Source: Rhea pennata (lineage: Eukaryota; Chordata; Aves; Rheiformes; Rheidae). From it: a stretch of 64,000 nucleotides of DNA. Shown piece after piece: positions 28,701 through 39,776 of the stretch (position 1 is its first letter; every line of letters starts with the position of its first letter). The position numbers were made by a program, and so were the translations under genes. The notes beneath the pieces were generated by a model that worked only from the letters and a program-made list of their open reading frames with translations, searched no databases and was not told where the DNA came from. Where the stretch lies: contig NC_084671.1 of NCBI RefSeq assembly GCF_028389875.1, positions 4,981,501 through 5,045,500 of the forward strand, given 5' to 3'.

Positions 28701-31700
28701 TGTAAAACTTTTGTTAACTCTTCTCATTACCTCTTTGCATTGTAAACAAGCTGAACATATAGTGCAGGGGTGGCTCCTGACAGCAGTTTTCAAGCTGAAG
28801 TTGGCACCATGACGTAAAATAGAACATTTTTACAAGCCCTCTACAAGGAATAAACTTCTGCCTTGTGATAAGGTTTCATTGTGCTTGGACATATAAGAAC
28901 TTACCCGCTTAGTGCCTTCCTCAAAGAAATCTGTGATAGGTAGATCGTTAGGGAATGGCTTAGTTTCATTTTAGCTCTTCCGCTCTCTCCTCACCAGCCT
29001 GAGCAGTTCTTTTTGGTTTTGACTGGAGGAACAACATTACTGCTGGTTCTGGTCAGCAATAAGTTATGACCTCCCTAAGATCAAGAAAGAGGCAAGGTAG
29101 TAACTTTGGAGCACTAGATTTCAGTGTTAGATGGATCTGTCTCTCCCTTTGCATAAATACACAAAACAGACTAGGGGAACACTGGTGCCTGGCTGCTGCT
29201 GGTCGCTTCTGCTCCAGAGTTCAGAAGCCACAACCACTTAATATTTCGTTCTCCAGCCAGAGCACACACACAGGGGTCCCCAGTCAAAGGGTAAGGCTGG
29301 CCTAGAAGTAAGATTCATATTTCAGGCATGAAAGACTGTGTGGCAAAAATGCAAAAATAATGGTGAAGGAAAGACTCTACTAAAGAGTAGAGAAAAAAAA
29401 TAAGACTAGTGTTAAGATGTCTATAGAGAAAAATAGAATAACACTCCCAGATACAGCTTCACGCAAATGACTGGTGTTTGATTAGAAAAAGACCAGCTTT
29501 TTCTACTGTACCATTTCAGATTAACCTTATTTTACATAGGGATAGGCATTGCTATCCTTACAATTGCAAGGTGAATTTGAAACAACTGTTTGTTTTTAAG
29601 TGGATATAAGAGCAGCATAATAAAACAGATTCATCTTTTAACTAGTTCTAACATAGAAAAGATTTAATAATATAGTTACTAGAATGCAAGGAAAAGATTA
29701 ATTGGTTTCTTTTATTTTTCCCTCCCCAGGAACTGAACCTCTCATTTCAGGACCTGGGAGATCTTTACCAGGTGGAAAACCTCAATAGAATTCTCCGAAG
29801 ATTAATTCGGGTGGAAAAACTTTGGCTGGTGGACAATTCTTTGACAGACCTCAGTGCCATAAGGCTGCCAAGGTAGACAAAAAAGTCCTATTTTTATTCT
29901 TATCCACTATCATAGAAATCAAAGCTGTTACTTAGGCAGCATCTGCAGCAGACTCTTGGGAACTGCCAAAATATGATATTGTTTTGGTATTATACTGAGA
30001 CTCTGTCATTGTATTGCTATTCTGAGTTCATGTCATCTCTAAGTTGAAAAATACTCAGTAAGGTAGACAGATCGTGTCCCCTTCATTCTTAGTGTTTCAT
30101 GCATCTCATTGAGCTCAGTGATATTTTTGCTAAAAGCGGAAGTTGTTGAACACAGATGAAGGAATGTGTATGCTGAGATGGTGCAATATGATGCAAGCAG
30201 AGAGGCCAGGTATGATCATCACAACTGTATTATTACAGTGTGCTCTTGCTACTATGTTGTCTTATGACTGGATATATGGAAAGTTGTAATACTGAGAATG
30301 AGAGTAATGAAATATCTATCATATAATATAAGGAAAGTTGAGAGTATAAATTATAGGAGTCTGATCTTGCAGTCCTTGGTTAGGCAAGAATAACACAAGT
30401 GTAAAACTAGTGTGAAAACAGGTCCTCAGGAATCAAATTCTTGTACCTCTCATTGAAAACACTAAGGTGCTACGACCTTAGTTGATGAAGAGCCATCCTT
30501 ATGTTGGTTTACAGGGATATGCTGTTGTAGGTGTGATCAGTGATGTCATTTGCTTTGTACTTTACAGATGCAAAGAACTAAATGTCAGTAAAAATCACTT
30601 TACATCCTTCAAACAGTTGCCAAAGATACCTCAGATCCAACACTTATCATTGGCTGAAAATAACATTATGATGCTAAATGGAATATCAGTCTTGAGAGAT
30701 ACTCCACTTGAATCCCTTATACTCAAGAGGAATCCCTGTGAGTTTCAAGAAAACTACAGGCAACTGTAAGTTTTACCATCTCATGGTCAAGAAAAATATA
30801 AATAAAAAAATGTTTATAGGGGAGCATAGAAGGAAAAGGATCTCAAATACTATAAGCTCTCCCAGGAAGCCTTTTTGTCTTCCTCTGGTACCAACAGCAT
30901 ACTCCAGAAAAATGGGCTGGCAGGCTGGTATCTGAGAATAGTCACAGAATATTCAGAAACTGCCTAGGAGTCTCTGTAATGACATGAATGTCAGTTCATG
31001 AAATAAACTAAGTCCATGAACCAAGTTTAGAAACATTGAGTAGGGTAGATAAATGAGATTCCCTTTTATTAATAGAAGTTACCTTTTACTAAAACTCCTT
31101 TCAGTGTCATTACATCACTCACGGGTTATGAAAGGAGTCTAAATTACATTATGTGTCAGAGAGAGAATCAGAAGGAAGTGTTGAAAGATGGGAGAGAAGC
31201 AAGAGAAATCTACTACCTTAATTTATTTTTCTGATATTCTCTTCTATTTCTGCCAGCACTGTGGGAGTCACACTGCCTTGAACTCCCCACTCAGGATATA
31301 TATAGGTTGCAGACAGTACTGTGTGGCATAGATTTAACTGAGCTGCCTCAGGTATGGTCTATTCATGACAGAGTAGAGAACTCAGGGGAGGATAATTTAT
31401 TCCAAGTTTCATGCATATTTTGACACTCACATCCCTATTCCGTTCTTCCCCAGCTTTATTGACTCCAAAACCTGATAGCCAAGAAACATTGCATAAAGAT
31501 CAGAAAGGAGTATTAAGCATATCCCTTCTGAACTGCTCAGACTCTACATTGCTGGGTGTTTTTCCCCACTATAAACAGTCTAGTCTTCCATCTAAAGCAA
31601 GCATTGGTGATATTTCTCAGATAAACCCATTCCTCCCGCATGAGTGTAAGAAGTCCTCTCTTCCTGGGAGAAAAAAAAAAAAAAAAAAAAAAAAAGAGAG

Positions 31701-32864
31701 AGAATCTTTCTAATGAAAACCTTTCTGAATTTTCTTTAGGCTTTTTCCTTCAGTCTAGTAGGCTTCTCTTTGACAGTGTGATGGTGATGCTTGTGCATTT
31801 TAAAGATAAGCAGATAGACAGATAGATATCAAAGTGAAAGTTTTAAAAGTGAATTTGAAATAACGGATTTCGTATTTTATTCATATATCAAAAGGCCCAG
31901 TAGAAGAATTGGTATTAATCTCATTTTAACAATTGTTAATTATGTTTATGCCCCCGATCCTGCCAGTTCTAAAGGCAATTAAATATATATAACTCTTATT
32001 ATTTTCACTGTGTTGGAAGACATACAAATTGATTTTCCAGCATAGGTATAGCCCTGATTTACATGCAGGGACTAGGCACTGGAGTACACGGGCACATGCT
32101 ATAGCAAGTAGGCTAAGGCCTTGTGCACTGCTTATTGAGGCTAAGACTCTATCAAATTCCTCTTCTGGAGGAGAAAACAGAAAAGTGTTAACGACCAAGG
32201 TCAAACCTGCTGAGATGCTGCTTAAATGGAACTGTTTTACGAGGTAGAGTCATTCATTTTGGAGCGTTTGGCATAATGTCCACAAAACGAGGTATTTCTT
32301 CTATGAGAGTAGCAAGAGTACAAAAAATTATGTATAGAGCCTAATTTCTCTGTCACAGAAGGATAAAAGTTGAGCTAAGCTTCTTAAAATTTGAATCTTT
32401 GCTTTTCAGCAGTCTAGGAATTTCACTCTGGGCTAACCCCTGTTTTATGTTAGACTTCTGGTTTGGTTCTTGTCTATTAAAAACGTGGATATCTATAGCT
32501 TTTTAATGAGTCTGAAGATATAGAACTTGTACAACTGAGTGAAAAGAGAAAATCATTAGCTCTGTGATCGGTTCTTTGATAAAGCTCTTAGGTAAATTCT
32601 GTACCAAATTCTAAATTAAAATTTCCAACAACAAAAACATATTTGGAGTATGTTTGAACCCACTGCTTCGTTTTTATCAACGTCTATTTTGATCTCAACA
32701 CTTTCCAATAATTCACCTCTGATTTGTTATTTTTCTTTTGTCTCTCTTTAAGTGTATTTTCCAGTTTGCCAAACCTGAAAACACTGGATGGTGTCCCGCG
32801 ACTACCAGAGGACTGTTCACCCCCAGAAAACAATTTTCTTTCCAAAATGTGTGCTATACTGTAG
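25632..32864 (+). CDS. LRRC77: SDS22-type leucine-rich-repeat protein (probable LRRC77 counterpart), 7 exons
   Basis: Seven exons (25632-25712, 26233-26383, 27466-27559, 28151-28206, 29730-29872, 30568-30765, 32753-32864) splice into one open frame ending at TAG. Phases match at all six junctions. From the first ATG in the first exon (25642) the protein has 274 residues. A longer N-terminus is likely, because that exon starts with an acceptor and the ATG context is weak. Residues about 24-105 are polar with a Cys cluster (C36, C39, C43) and are not recognised. Residues from about 125 hold repeats of the form [42 protein letters not shown] and [11 protein letters not shown]. The end ([17 protein letters not shown]) is a typical LRR cap, as in SDS22, U2A' and DNAAF1 relatives. 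Such proteins are usually intracellular protein-binding scaffolds; no partner can be named. The link to human LRRC77P rests on recalled position only. The structure is intact, with no stop or frameshift. Confidence 0.85.
26233..26383 (+). CDS. LRRC77: LRR gene exon: Cys-containing linker
   Basis: The acceptor is TCTTCTCTCTAG and the donor is CCCCA/GTAAGT. The exon is 151 nt, entering in phase 2 and leaving in phase 0. It encodes a Ser/Asn/Cys-rich segment with [10 protein letters not shown] second possible acceptor (TCCTCAG, giving a start at 26241) is eight bases downstream. It would shift the phase at the junction with the preceding exon, so I prefer 26233. Confidence 0.78.
27466..27559 (+). 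CDS. LRRC77: LRR gene exon: acidic linker
   Basis: The acceptor is CTTTCTTTTGCTTCTTTAAG and the donor is GAAG/GTAAAG. The exon is 94 nt, phase 0 to phase 1, and encodes [20 protein letters not shown] and onwards. A competing donor GA/GTAAGA sits ten bases upstream (GT at 27550). Its use would shift the frame and reach a TGA at the start of the 29730 exon. Confidence 0.86.
28151..28206 (+). CDS. LRRC77: LRR gene exon: 56-nt linker exon
   Basis: The acceptor is CCCAGTTGCAG and the donor is AAAGG/GTAAGT. The exon goes from phase 1 to phase 0 and encodes [19 protein letters not shown], leading straight into the first repeat. Confidence 0.86.
29730..29872 (+). CDS. LRRC77: LRR gene exon: first repeats
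   Basis: The acceptor is TTTTTCCCTCCCCAG and the donor is CCAAG/GTAGAC. The exon is 143 nt, phase 0 to phase 2. It encodes [18 protein letters not shown] and then [20 protein letters not shown], which has the LxxLxLxxNxL spacing of leucine-rich repeats. Confidence 0.9.
30568..30765 (+). CDS. LRRC77: LRR gene exon: central repeats
   Basis: The acceptor is TGTACTTTACAG and the donor is CAACT/GTAAGT. The exon is 198 nt and symmetric in phase 2. It encodes [28 protein letters not shown] and [13 protein letters not shown], then QENYRQL. Two to three full repeats of 22-23 residues are visible, with the conserved Asn at its usual place. Confidence 0.92.
31671..31695 (+). repeat. Poly-A tract of 25 bases in an LRR gene intron
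   Basis: A pure A run followed by GAGAGAGA inside the last intron of the LRR gene. No retrocopy body is recognised to its left. Confidence 0.85.
32753..32864 (+). CDS. LRRC77: LRR gene terminal coding exon: LRR cap
   Basis: The acceptor is TTTGTCTCTCTTTAAG. The exon encodes [20 protein letters not shown] and a short polar tail, ending in CAIL and TAG (32862-32864). LPNLKTLDG is the hallmark of the LRR cap that closes SDS22-type domains. The -CAIL end resembles a prenylation box (see findings). Confidence 0.9.
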
Positions 32865-33150
32865 CACTGCATTTTTGTATGATGACAGATGGATGATGAT
32901 AAGGTGATGCTGGAATCACCTTATTTAAAATAATTGATACATTTTGTGTATACAACTTACCGTTTTTTTTTTTGATCAAGGATGTGTTGAATCAGAAATT
33001 CTGATTCTAATTCTTTTGCATGTACTTGCTGATACCACAGATTTCAAGTAAGTACGGGTACATGACATGTAAATAGGATATAATATGTATGCTGAGTGTC
33101 ATGAATTTGGTGCATTAAAAATATCAGGTAACTTTCTTGTCTTGGAATTC
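32865..33150 (+). other. LRR gene 3' UTR (end uncertain)
   Basis: This is AT-rich sequence after the stop. The first poly(A)-signal-like hexamer is ATTAAA at 33114-33119. The end is a guess based on that site. Confidence 0.4.
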
Positions 33151-36100
33151 CTATGTAAATAATAACCCACAATTATTGACTCCCATTACATCTCCCTGAG
33201 ATGTGTCCAACTTCAGACCACATGTCTCTGTCAGGACTTGTTTACGAATTTTGCTCATTGTATTTGGATGGCTAGAAAGCACTGAGGAGAGGTAAATCAT
33301 GAAGAGGAAAGACATCTTTTAGCTGTTTTCTGGCATTGTTTAGGAAGGCCTTAGTGCTGCTTATAGAGTCCTCAGACCAAAGCCACATAGAAGAAAAAGA
33401 GCTGTGGAAGCTGAAAAAGGATTTGTAAAGGCTCCCCAGGAGACCTGGATACAATAATCTTTGAGATGTATCTGTCCCTTTTTGATTCACTCGCTGTCCA
33501 ATTTTAGCTTTTATCCAGGGAGCTTTTGCTGGCACAACAGCTACGTTGCTAACGCTTTAGGAGAAGAATGACAGTGTCTTGGAAAAAGAAGACAATTAAC
33601 AGCATTGCCTAATTCTGGAGACCATCAGTAACTTCTCTGATGTGTATTGGCTACCTGAGCAGTTTGGTTCAATTATGCAAGGAGGACTAATGACCGCTCA
33701 GCCTGCAGACTCCACAGTAAAATGACTTACATGTGGAAAGGTTGTAGAAGCTCAGTATAATGTGATGTATTGGATTGGGACAAGAGAAATAACCAACTTG
33801 AAAAGTTTCCAGGCTTCCAGGTTATGAGTGTCCTTACCTGTCCCAAAGGTTAGCAGTCATAGTACTTATCAAAATATTGCAGGAAGTACACCACAAGATC
33901 TTGAATGTATAATGTATGTAGCTCAAAATACATTCTACAGCTGCGAAAGGAGAGAGTATGGACCACTGCAAAGAAGGGTCAGATTTAGGACTTACACCCA
34001 GGAAATATTCTTCAGTGATCCATAGAACAGGCTGCTCCCCTTCCGGACACAGACATTCATATGCTCTTATGATTCAATAGCTGTATCTAGGCAGTATAGC
34101 CTGTTCCTAAAAACGGGAAGAGACCAAGCTATGACAAACCTCTCCATAAATGTACTAGAGAATTGAAATGATACTCTTCAACATCAAAATGCAGCCAGCT
34201 TTTAGAGTCAGAGAAGAGGTGTGGTTCACATAAAAACAAGAAGGCAACTGGTAGCTTGAAACAGAAAAAGTAGAACATTGTGTGCTGTACAGTGTGGCAA
34301 ACTGGCCCAAAAGAAGAGGAGTCTTTTACAAGGGAGGGTAAGAGCAGCAAAGCTGAAAGCTTTCTGGGGAAGGAAGCTAGTATTCTACCTCAGAGAAAGA
34401 AATTGATATGGAAATGATATATGAAAGTAATCAATGCAAAGCATAGCTATTGTATTTGGGAATGGAAAGGGGAGAAACAAGGATGAAAGTATTCTTCTCG
34501 ATTGAGGAGATATGTGAGAAAACACCATCTCGGAAGTAAGACTGGGAACAAAAGTGGGAAGCAAACAGGATTTAAGAGTATTGACAGATGCCGCAAGTAG
34601 CTGAATACTGGTTGTTGTGGGGCTACTGCATCTAGAGGCTGGAAAGGGAAAGAGTCTTTTCAGAAATTAACAGACAGTAGAGAGTACTCAAATCAGCAGT
34701 ATTCAAACAAGGAAAGGCACTTGGGAACTAGGCTGATTTTTTGTCTACTGTCACTCCAGAATTCAGCAAAATCATCCCAGAAGATATCAGAACCAATGCC
34801 AGGGGTTTGAGATGAAGTGCACTGAATTTCATCACCTTGTCTCATCTCATTGGGATGCTTTTTAGGATATTTATTGCATTCTGTATGCAATACAGACCAC
34901 TTGTTGTGCTTTCTTCTTCCCGGTCCTGTAGGGACAACACATTCAGCATTCATAAATCACATTTTTGGAAGTGTCTGGGAGCAGGAAAGGGAGTTCTGCA
35001 GTCCCCCTGCAGCATGATGGAGATGCTGATCACACCTTTCCTTAAAAATATTTTCTATGTTGAGAGATCAGAAAGTTTGGCTGAGCTGGGAAATTCCCCT
35101 GTTCTCTGGGCAGACATTTCAGATGCAAGCTGCTAGTGAAGCTACCATCCACTTTTCACATCTGTAATTAGGAATTTGTTGATTCTCTCCTGAGAATACT
35201 GTCAGAGACTTTGCTCTCATAGACCTGATTCCTGGGTAAGCAACAAGGAAGGGGAATAGACCTTGATTTATTCTTTCCTGACAGAAAGTTGATTCTACTC
35301 TCATGATTTTTCCCTTCATTATCTTAATTCTCTGGCTTTGGAATCCCAGCGAAACATTAGGTAATATTTAGGGAGTCTTGCAGATTTTATTTGAAGCGCG
35401 TCCAAGAGCAAGAACGTACTGGCAAAGTTTTAGCCACTTTGTTGCAATGAGATTTAAATGAGATGTTCTCTATCAGCAATGTCACACGGGAAACTGGCAA
35501 GAAAGAGCAATTAAATTCCAGCTGTTTGACTGGACAACAGCCATAAAGCAGAGGAAGCATACTGGATACATTTCAACATTACCACTCAACTAGAAATGCC
35601 AGCAGTGGGAATCTTTTGAAATGGGCCCCATGTTCATGTCAAACCAGGGATAAATTAGTGAACTTTTTGGTTTCAAAATTAGATTATTACTATCTTTCTT
35701 TTCCTGCCAAAATTATCTTCAGCTGCACTTAGACATTTGTTATGAAGGAAACTCCAAGCTTATACGATTTCAACTTTCCAGGCCTGGCACCAGTGAGAAC
35801 ATACTGCACATGTTTTCTTAGGGTGCAGATAGGAAGGAGGAATCACTGAGTTTGCTACATGGTTAAGAGGTTGTTTTCATTACTCTCTCGGCTGAAAGAT
35901 GGGGTTTTGGCAGCCATGAGAAACGCCTGTCCAAAACCAAGGAAAGAAAGGCCTGAGGCAAATTACTCCCGAGTTTTATTTCCTTGCTTTTCCACAGTTA
36001 TGTTACTGAGCAGTCTAATCTAAGCCTAATCTATGACTTTGGAGCCTTTTTTTTTCCCTAGAGCTGTTGAGATTTCGTCAATTGTGCTTGCACTCTGAAA

Positions 36101-37880
36101 TCTGAAATAGTAGCTACTATCTGTGACCTCAGTATCACAGTATCATTAAATCAACTGCATACCTAGTTATTGACAAAGATACCTTCAAACCTGGTATTTC
36201 ATGAAAATCCAGCAGAGCATGTGTAAAGTCTTGCCTAACCTCACATAGCAGATCCAGGGCTGGCAAAGCTCAGAACTGAGTTCCCGAGTCTCATTCTAAC
36301 TAACTATTCATTTGTCATTATGTCTAACTCTATCAATACAAAATAGAAAGTGAGCAATATCAAATCAAAAGACAGCTTCCTGAAAGGAACAGAAAGAAAA
36401 CATGACTTTTGCTTTTATTCTGTTCATTATTCTCAGGTCTACCTCCAAAAATGTTTTCTTCTAATTTCTTACGCTGAGTTTCCAGAGGCTGAAGGAGAGC
36501 ATCAGAGGAAAATCAGAGCTGATCAGTTAAAGGTGCAGGCTGAACAGCAGGAATGTTTATGCAAATGGCTAAAGCCCAGATTTACATGCTGATGGAGTAA
36601 ATAGCTAATCAACGAATTACAGTAGTAATTCTGATTCCCTGCAGTTGAGCTTCATAATGCTGGAGCGCAAAATGGTTATAGGGACATGGCAAGTGACCTC
36701 CTTCAGTCCTGGTCAACTTTAATTTCCCCTGTAACCCTAAGAATTTGCCTGATGTGAAATGGTCTGGGTGAGCTGGCATGTCCTGGTGCTTGCTGCATTG
36801 TGGTAAACCAAGAAACAGCTGACACAGAGGGCTGTGCTACTGGCTTACTGCACGGCAGGCCCTGCTTTGGCCGCTGGTGAAGACAGTCTAGCTCATCTTC
36901 TGTGGACAAACCTGCATGTTCCTGTGGCCGGAAAGGGGGTTCATTTCCTCTGTTTGTGGTATTTGTGTATTAGCAATGCCAGAATAGTGGTGCTTTCAAT
37001 ACTCACTTATTCACTCACTTTTGCAAGTGACTAAATGAGTCCTTCCCATATTAAATTCAACAGCAAATCTTCCACCAATTTCAAAGCTGCAGAAGCACAG
37101 CTTTGTGCTTCTGCGTGGAAGGAGGGGAACCAGTTACAAATTAGGGATCAGGTTATGATAAAGGGCACTCTGAGGCTGTTTACCTTTAAGGGGCCGAAGC
37201 TCTCCCCATTCCTTTGAGAATCCCTTTCTGAAGAACAGAGGATATTCATTTGTTTTATCATTTCCTTCCTGACTGATTAAATCAAATACTTGCTAGTCAA
37301 TGTAAAGCAGCTTTCAATCGCTGCCACTTAGTGTTTGCCATTCACTGAACAACCTTCCACATTTATGGTGATTTCCTTGCTATCAGCACTAAAGGAAAAA
37401 ATGAATTTAGTGAATGTATTGATTGATGTTTTGATCTATTTGGATATATTTACAACACACACAGAGGCACATTGGCTAGAAGCTTGGGTGGAAATAAGCT
37501 ATTAAAATGGCTCAGAGCATTAATTTTTCATTTTTGATCTATCATCCAGGATATATTTGCTTTGGAATTGCTAGGTACCATGCTACATTGAAAGCACTGA
37601 AGGTAAGGGAAAAAGGCCATAGATAACATATGCCTTGGATGAAAGCAGCTATAAAAATAAATGCAATGATCATAACAGGGACATGACAAGCATTGACAGT
37701 GACAAATTGGGAATGAGCAGAAAGATCATGAATAATCAAATGACATGAAACTGCACAGTCAGCCTTGGGGAGTGTAGTACAAGCCAAGTTTTTTTCTTTT
37801 CCACACCCATCATTTCATTTTTATTCTGTGTTAACGTAATATATTTGCTGTTGCTGTAGTCTGTTTTCCTTATAATAGAT
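33150..37880. other. Intergenic, nothing recognised
   Basis: Mixed AT-rich sequence between the LRR gene and GOLIM4. I found no exon, RNA gene or mobile element. The open frames present are short, lack splice support and have no recognisable motif. Confidence 0.6.
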
Positions 37881-39137
37881 TATTATGTTTAGTCTTTTTG
37901 ACCTGAACACTGAGCTGGTCTATGGATGCTCCTATCAAGAGGAACCGATGATGGAAGTCAGATGTTTCTTTGATGTAATTTTAATTTTCTTCATAAAATG
38001 TACAAAGTTCCATTTTTCTGAACACAGGGAAAATCAGAGGAGACTGCTCTGTGCTCAGGGATCCAGACCCTTTTCCAGTCAGTACTTAGCTCTCACCTTT
38101 TTTCAGGATTATGCATATCTGAGTCCTACTCTTTGGGGTTTTATCCTGCCTCAGCTCAGTTACATTGAGAACTTGAAGCTGCTAACAGCTTCGTCATGCC
38201 GGGCGAGTGCTCCCAATGAGCACCAACCTCTAGCCCAAGAGGTCCCTGGTTGTGCAGGCTGGCTTTGCTGCAAGCCTTTCATTGCCTGCCAGGTCTAGGC
38301 GTTCTCCTCTCCTTGTTCCAGTCTCTGGTCCAGCCACCACTTCTGTCCCAGCTCCAGCTTCAGGTCCGCCACTCTGTTTACTATACTCAGTATTAGGTAG
38401 GCAGTACAAAAATCACTGGTGAAGCATGGAATTGTGCGGATTTAAATAAATCAGTCAAATGACGTCTATTCCAAAAGAGATATCTCTATTTAATCTTTAA
38501 AAAGAAGAGGACAGATGACCAAACCAGGGTATAATATTGTAGAGAAATAATGGAAAGCTTATTTGTTCAACATGGAAGACATTTAAGATCAATAATATCT
38601 AAGTGACAAAGAATAAGGACCTGTTATGTTTCTTCACTCAGCTTAATATTTTACCTCGGATTCTAACTTGAGGTATTGGCATTTTTTTATCTTTTCCTGT
38701 ATTTTCTCTCTTACTTTAAACATTACAAGATTCAAGCTAAAAATCACAGCTCAAGCTCCAAAGTATAGATATATGTATCAAGAGAAAAAGTTAAACAGTA
38801 ACAACAACATTTCAAAACAACATTTCACTGCAGAGAGAAGTATCTAAAGTGCTTATGATGTTCTATGCCACAAAAATCAGATAAAAGTTCCTGAAGCTTT
38901 TTACTATGATGGTGTCACACTCAAGCACTCTGAACCCAAAAAAGCCTGCAGCAGCAGTATGATTGTTATATTCAGTCTCTAATATTTCATCAACTTGAAT
39001 ATGCTAAAATAATTCCAGGGCAAATTTCTCTCCAGGTATAATTGCATTTATTCCAGTAATGTTTATTTATACTACAGATGCCTATAAGCTATTAAAAAGT
39101 CTATAATTAAGTCTGTCCAAAATCTGCCTTTAAATTT

Positions 39138-39776
39138 GTGGTTTTCACATCCCAGTGCAGTGCGATGCCTGGATGCCTGAAGTCATTCAGGTGCTGGACG
39201 CAATATAGTCAGGCTGGCGCAAGAGGCTTTAGCTCAGGCAGGGCCTCTGGTTTTTGTGATGGAAGGTGTCTGAGTTCAAGCATGGTGCGTGGCACTGCCG
39301 AGTTCTGCACAGAGCTTTCTGAAGGGTATAACAGCATGTGCCAGTCTCTGCTAGCTGTACAAGGAAAAGGAACTTTTTTTGTCAGCCCTGCTGGAAACTC
39401 GGTATTTGTTATTTCAGCTCCAAACTCGCATTACTGTGAAGCTGTGCTAGTCCTTGAAGACCAGACATTTGGGAATTGTAATCCTAATGATTGTCGCAGA
39501 CCTGTGCAGAGGGCTGTACTAGAAAGAGGTGATTTCTGTGCCGAGGAAGGGGCTGGTGCGAGCGTGTTTGCTGGAGAGGAACCAGCCTGGGTGGTGGGGA
39601 TAAACAGGCGGTCAGGAGGCCGAGGAGTGCGTAAACCTGGAAGAGAGGAGGAAGTTCTGGACAGAGCCTGGGCAAGGGCTGGGAAAGGTTTTGCTGAATC
39701 AAAGCTAGAGAGGGGCATTTCGGCAGGTGCCTGGCAGGGTAGTTCCTTGGTGGGTTTGGAAGAGGTACTGTAGTAG
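39138..39776 (+). other. GC-richer patch with long overlapping open frames, probably non-coding
   Basis: A 211-codon frame on + (39138-39773, stop after) overlaps a 187-codon frame on - (39431-39994). Neither translation contains a motif I know, and neither has a clear promoter or splice structure. GC-rich DNA lacks stop codons by composition, so both frames can be chance. An old, unrecognised transposon fragment is the main alternative. Confidence 0.35.
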
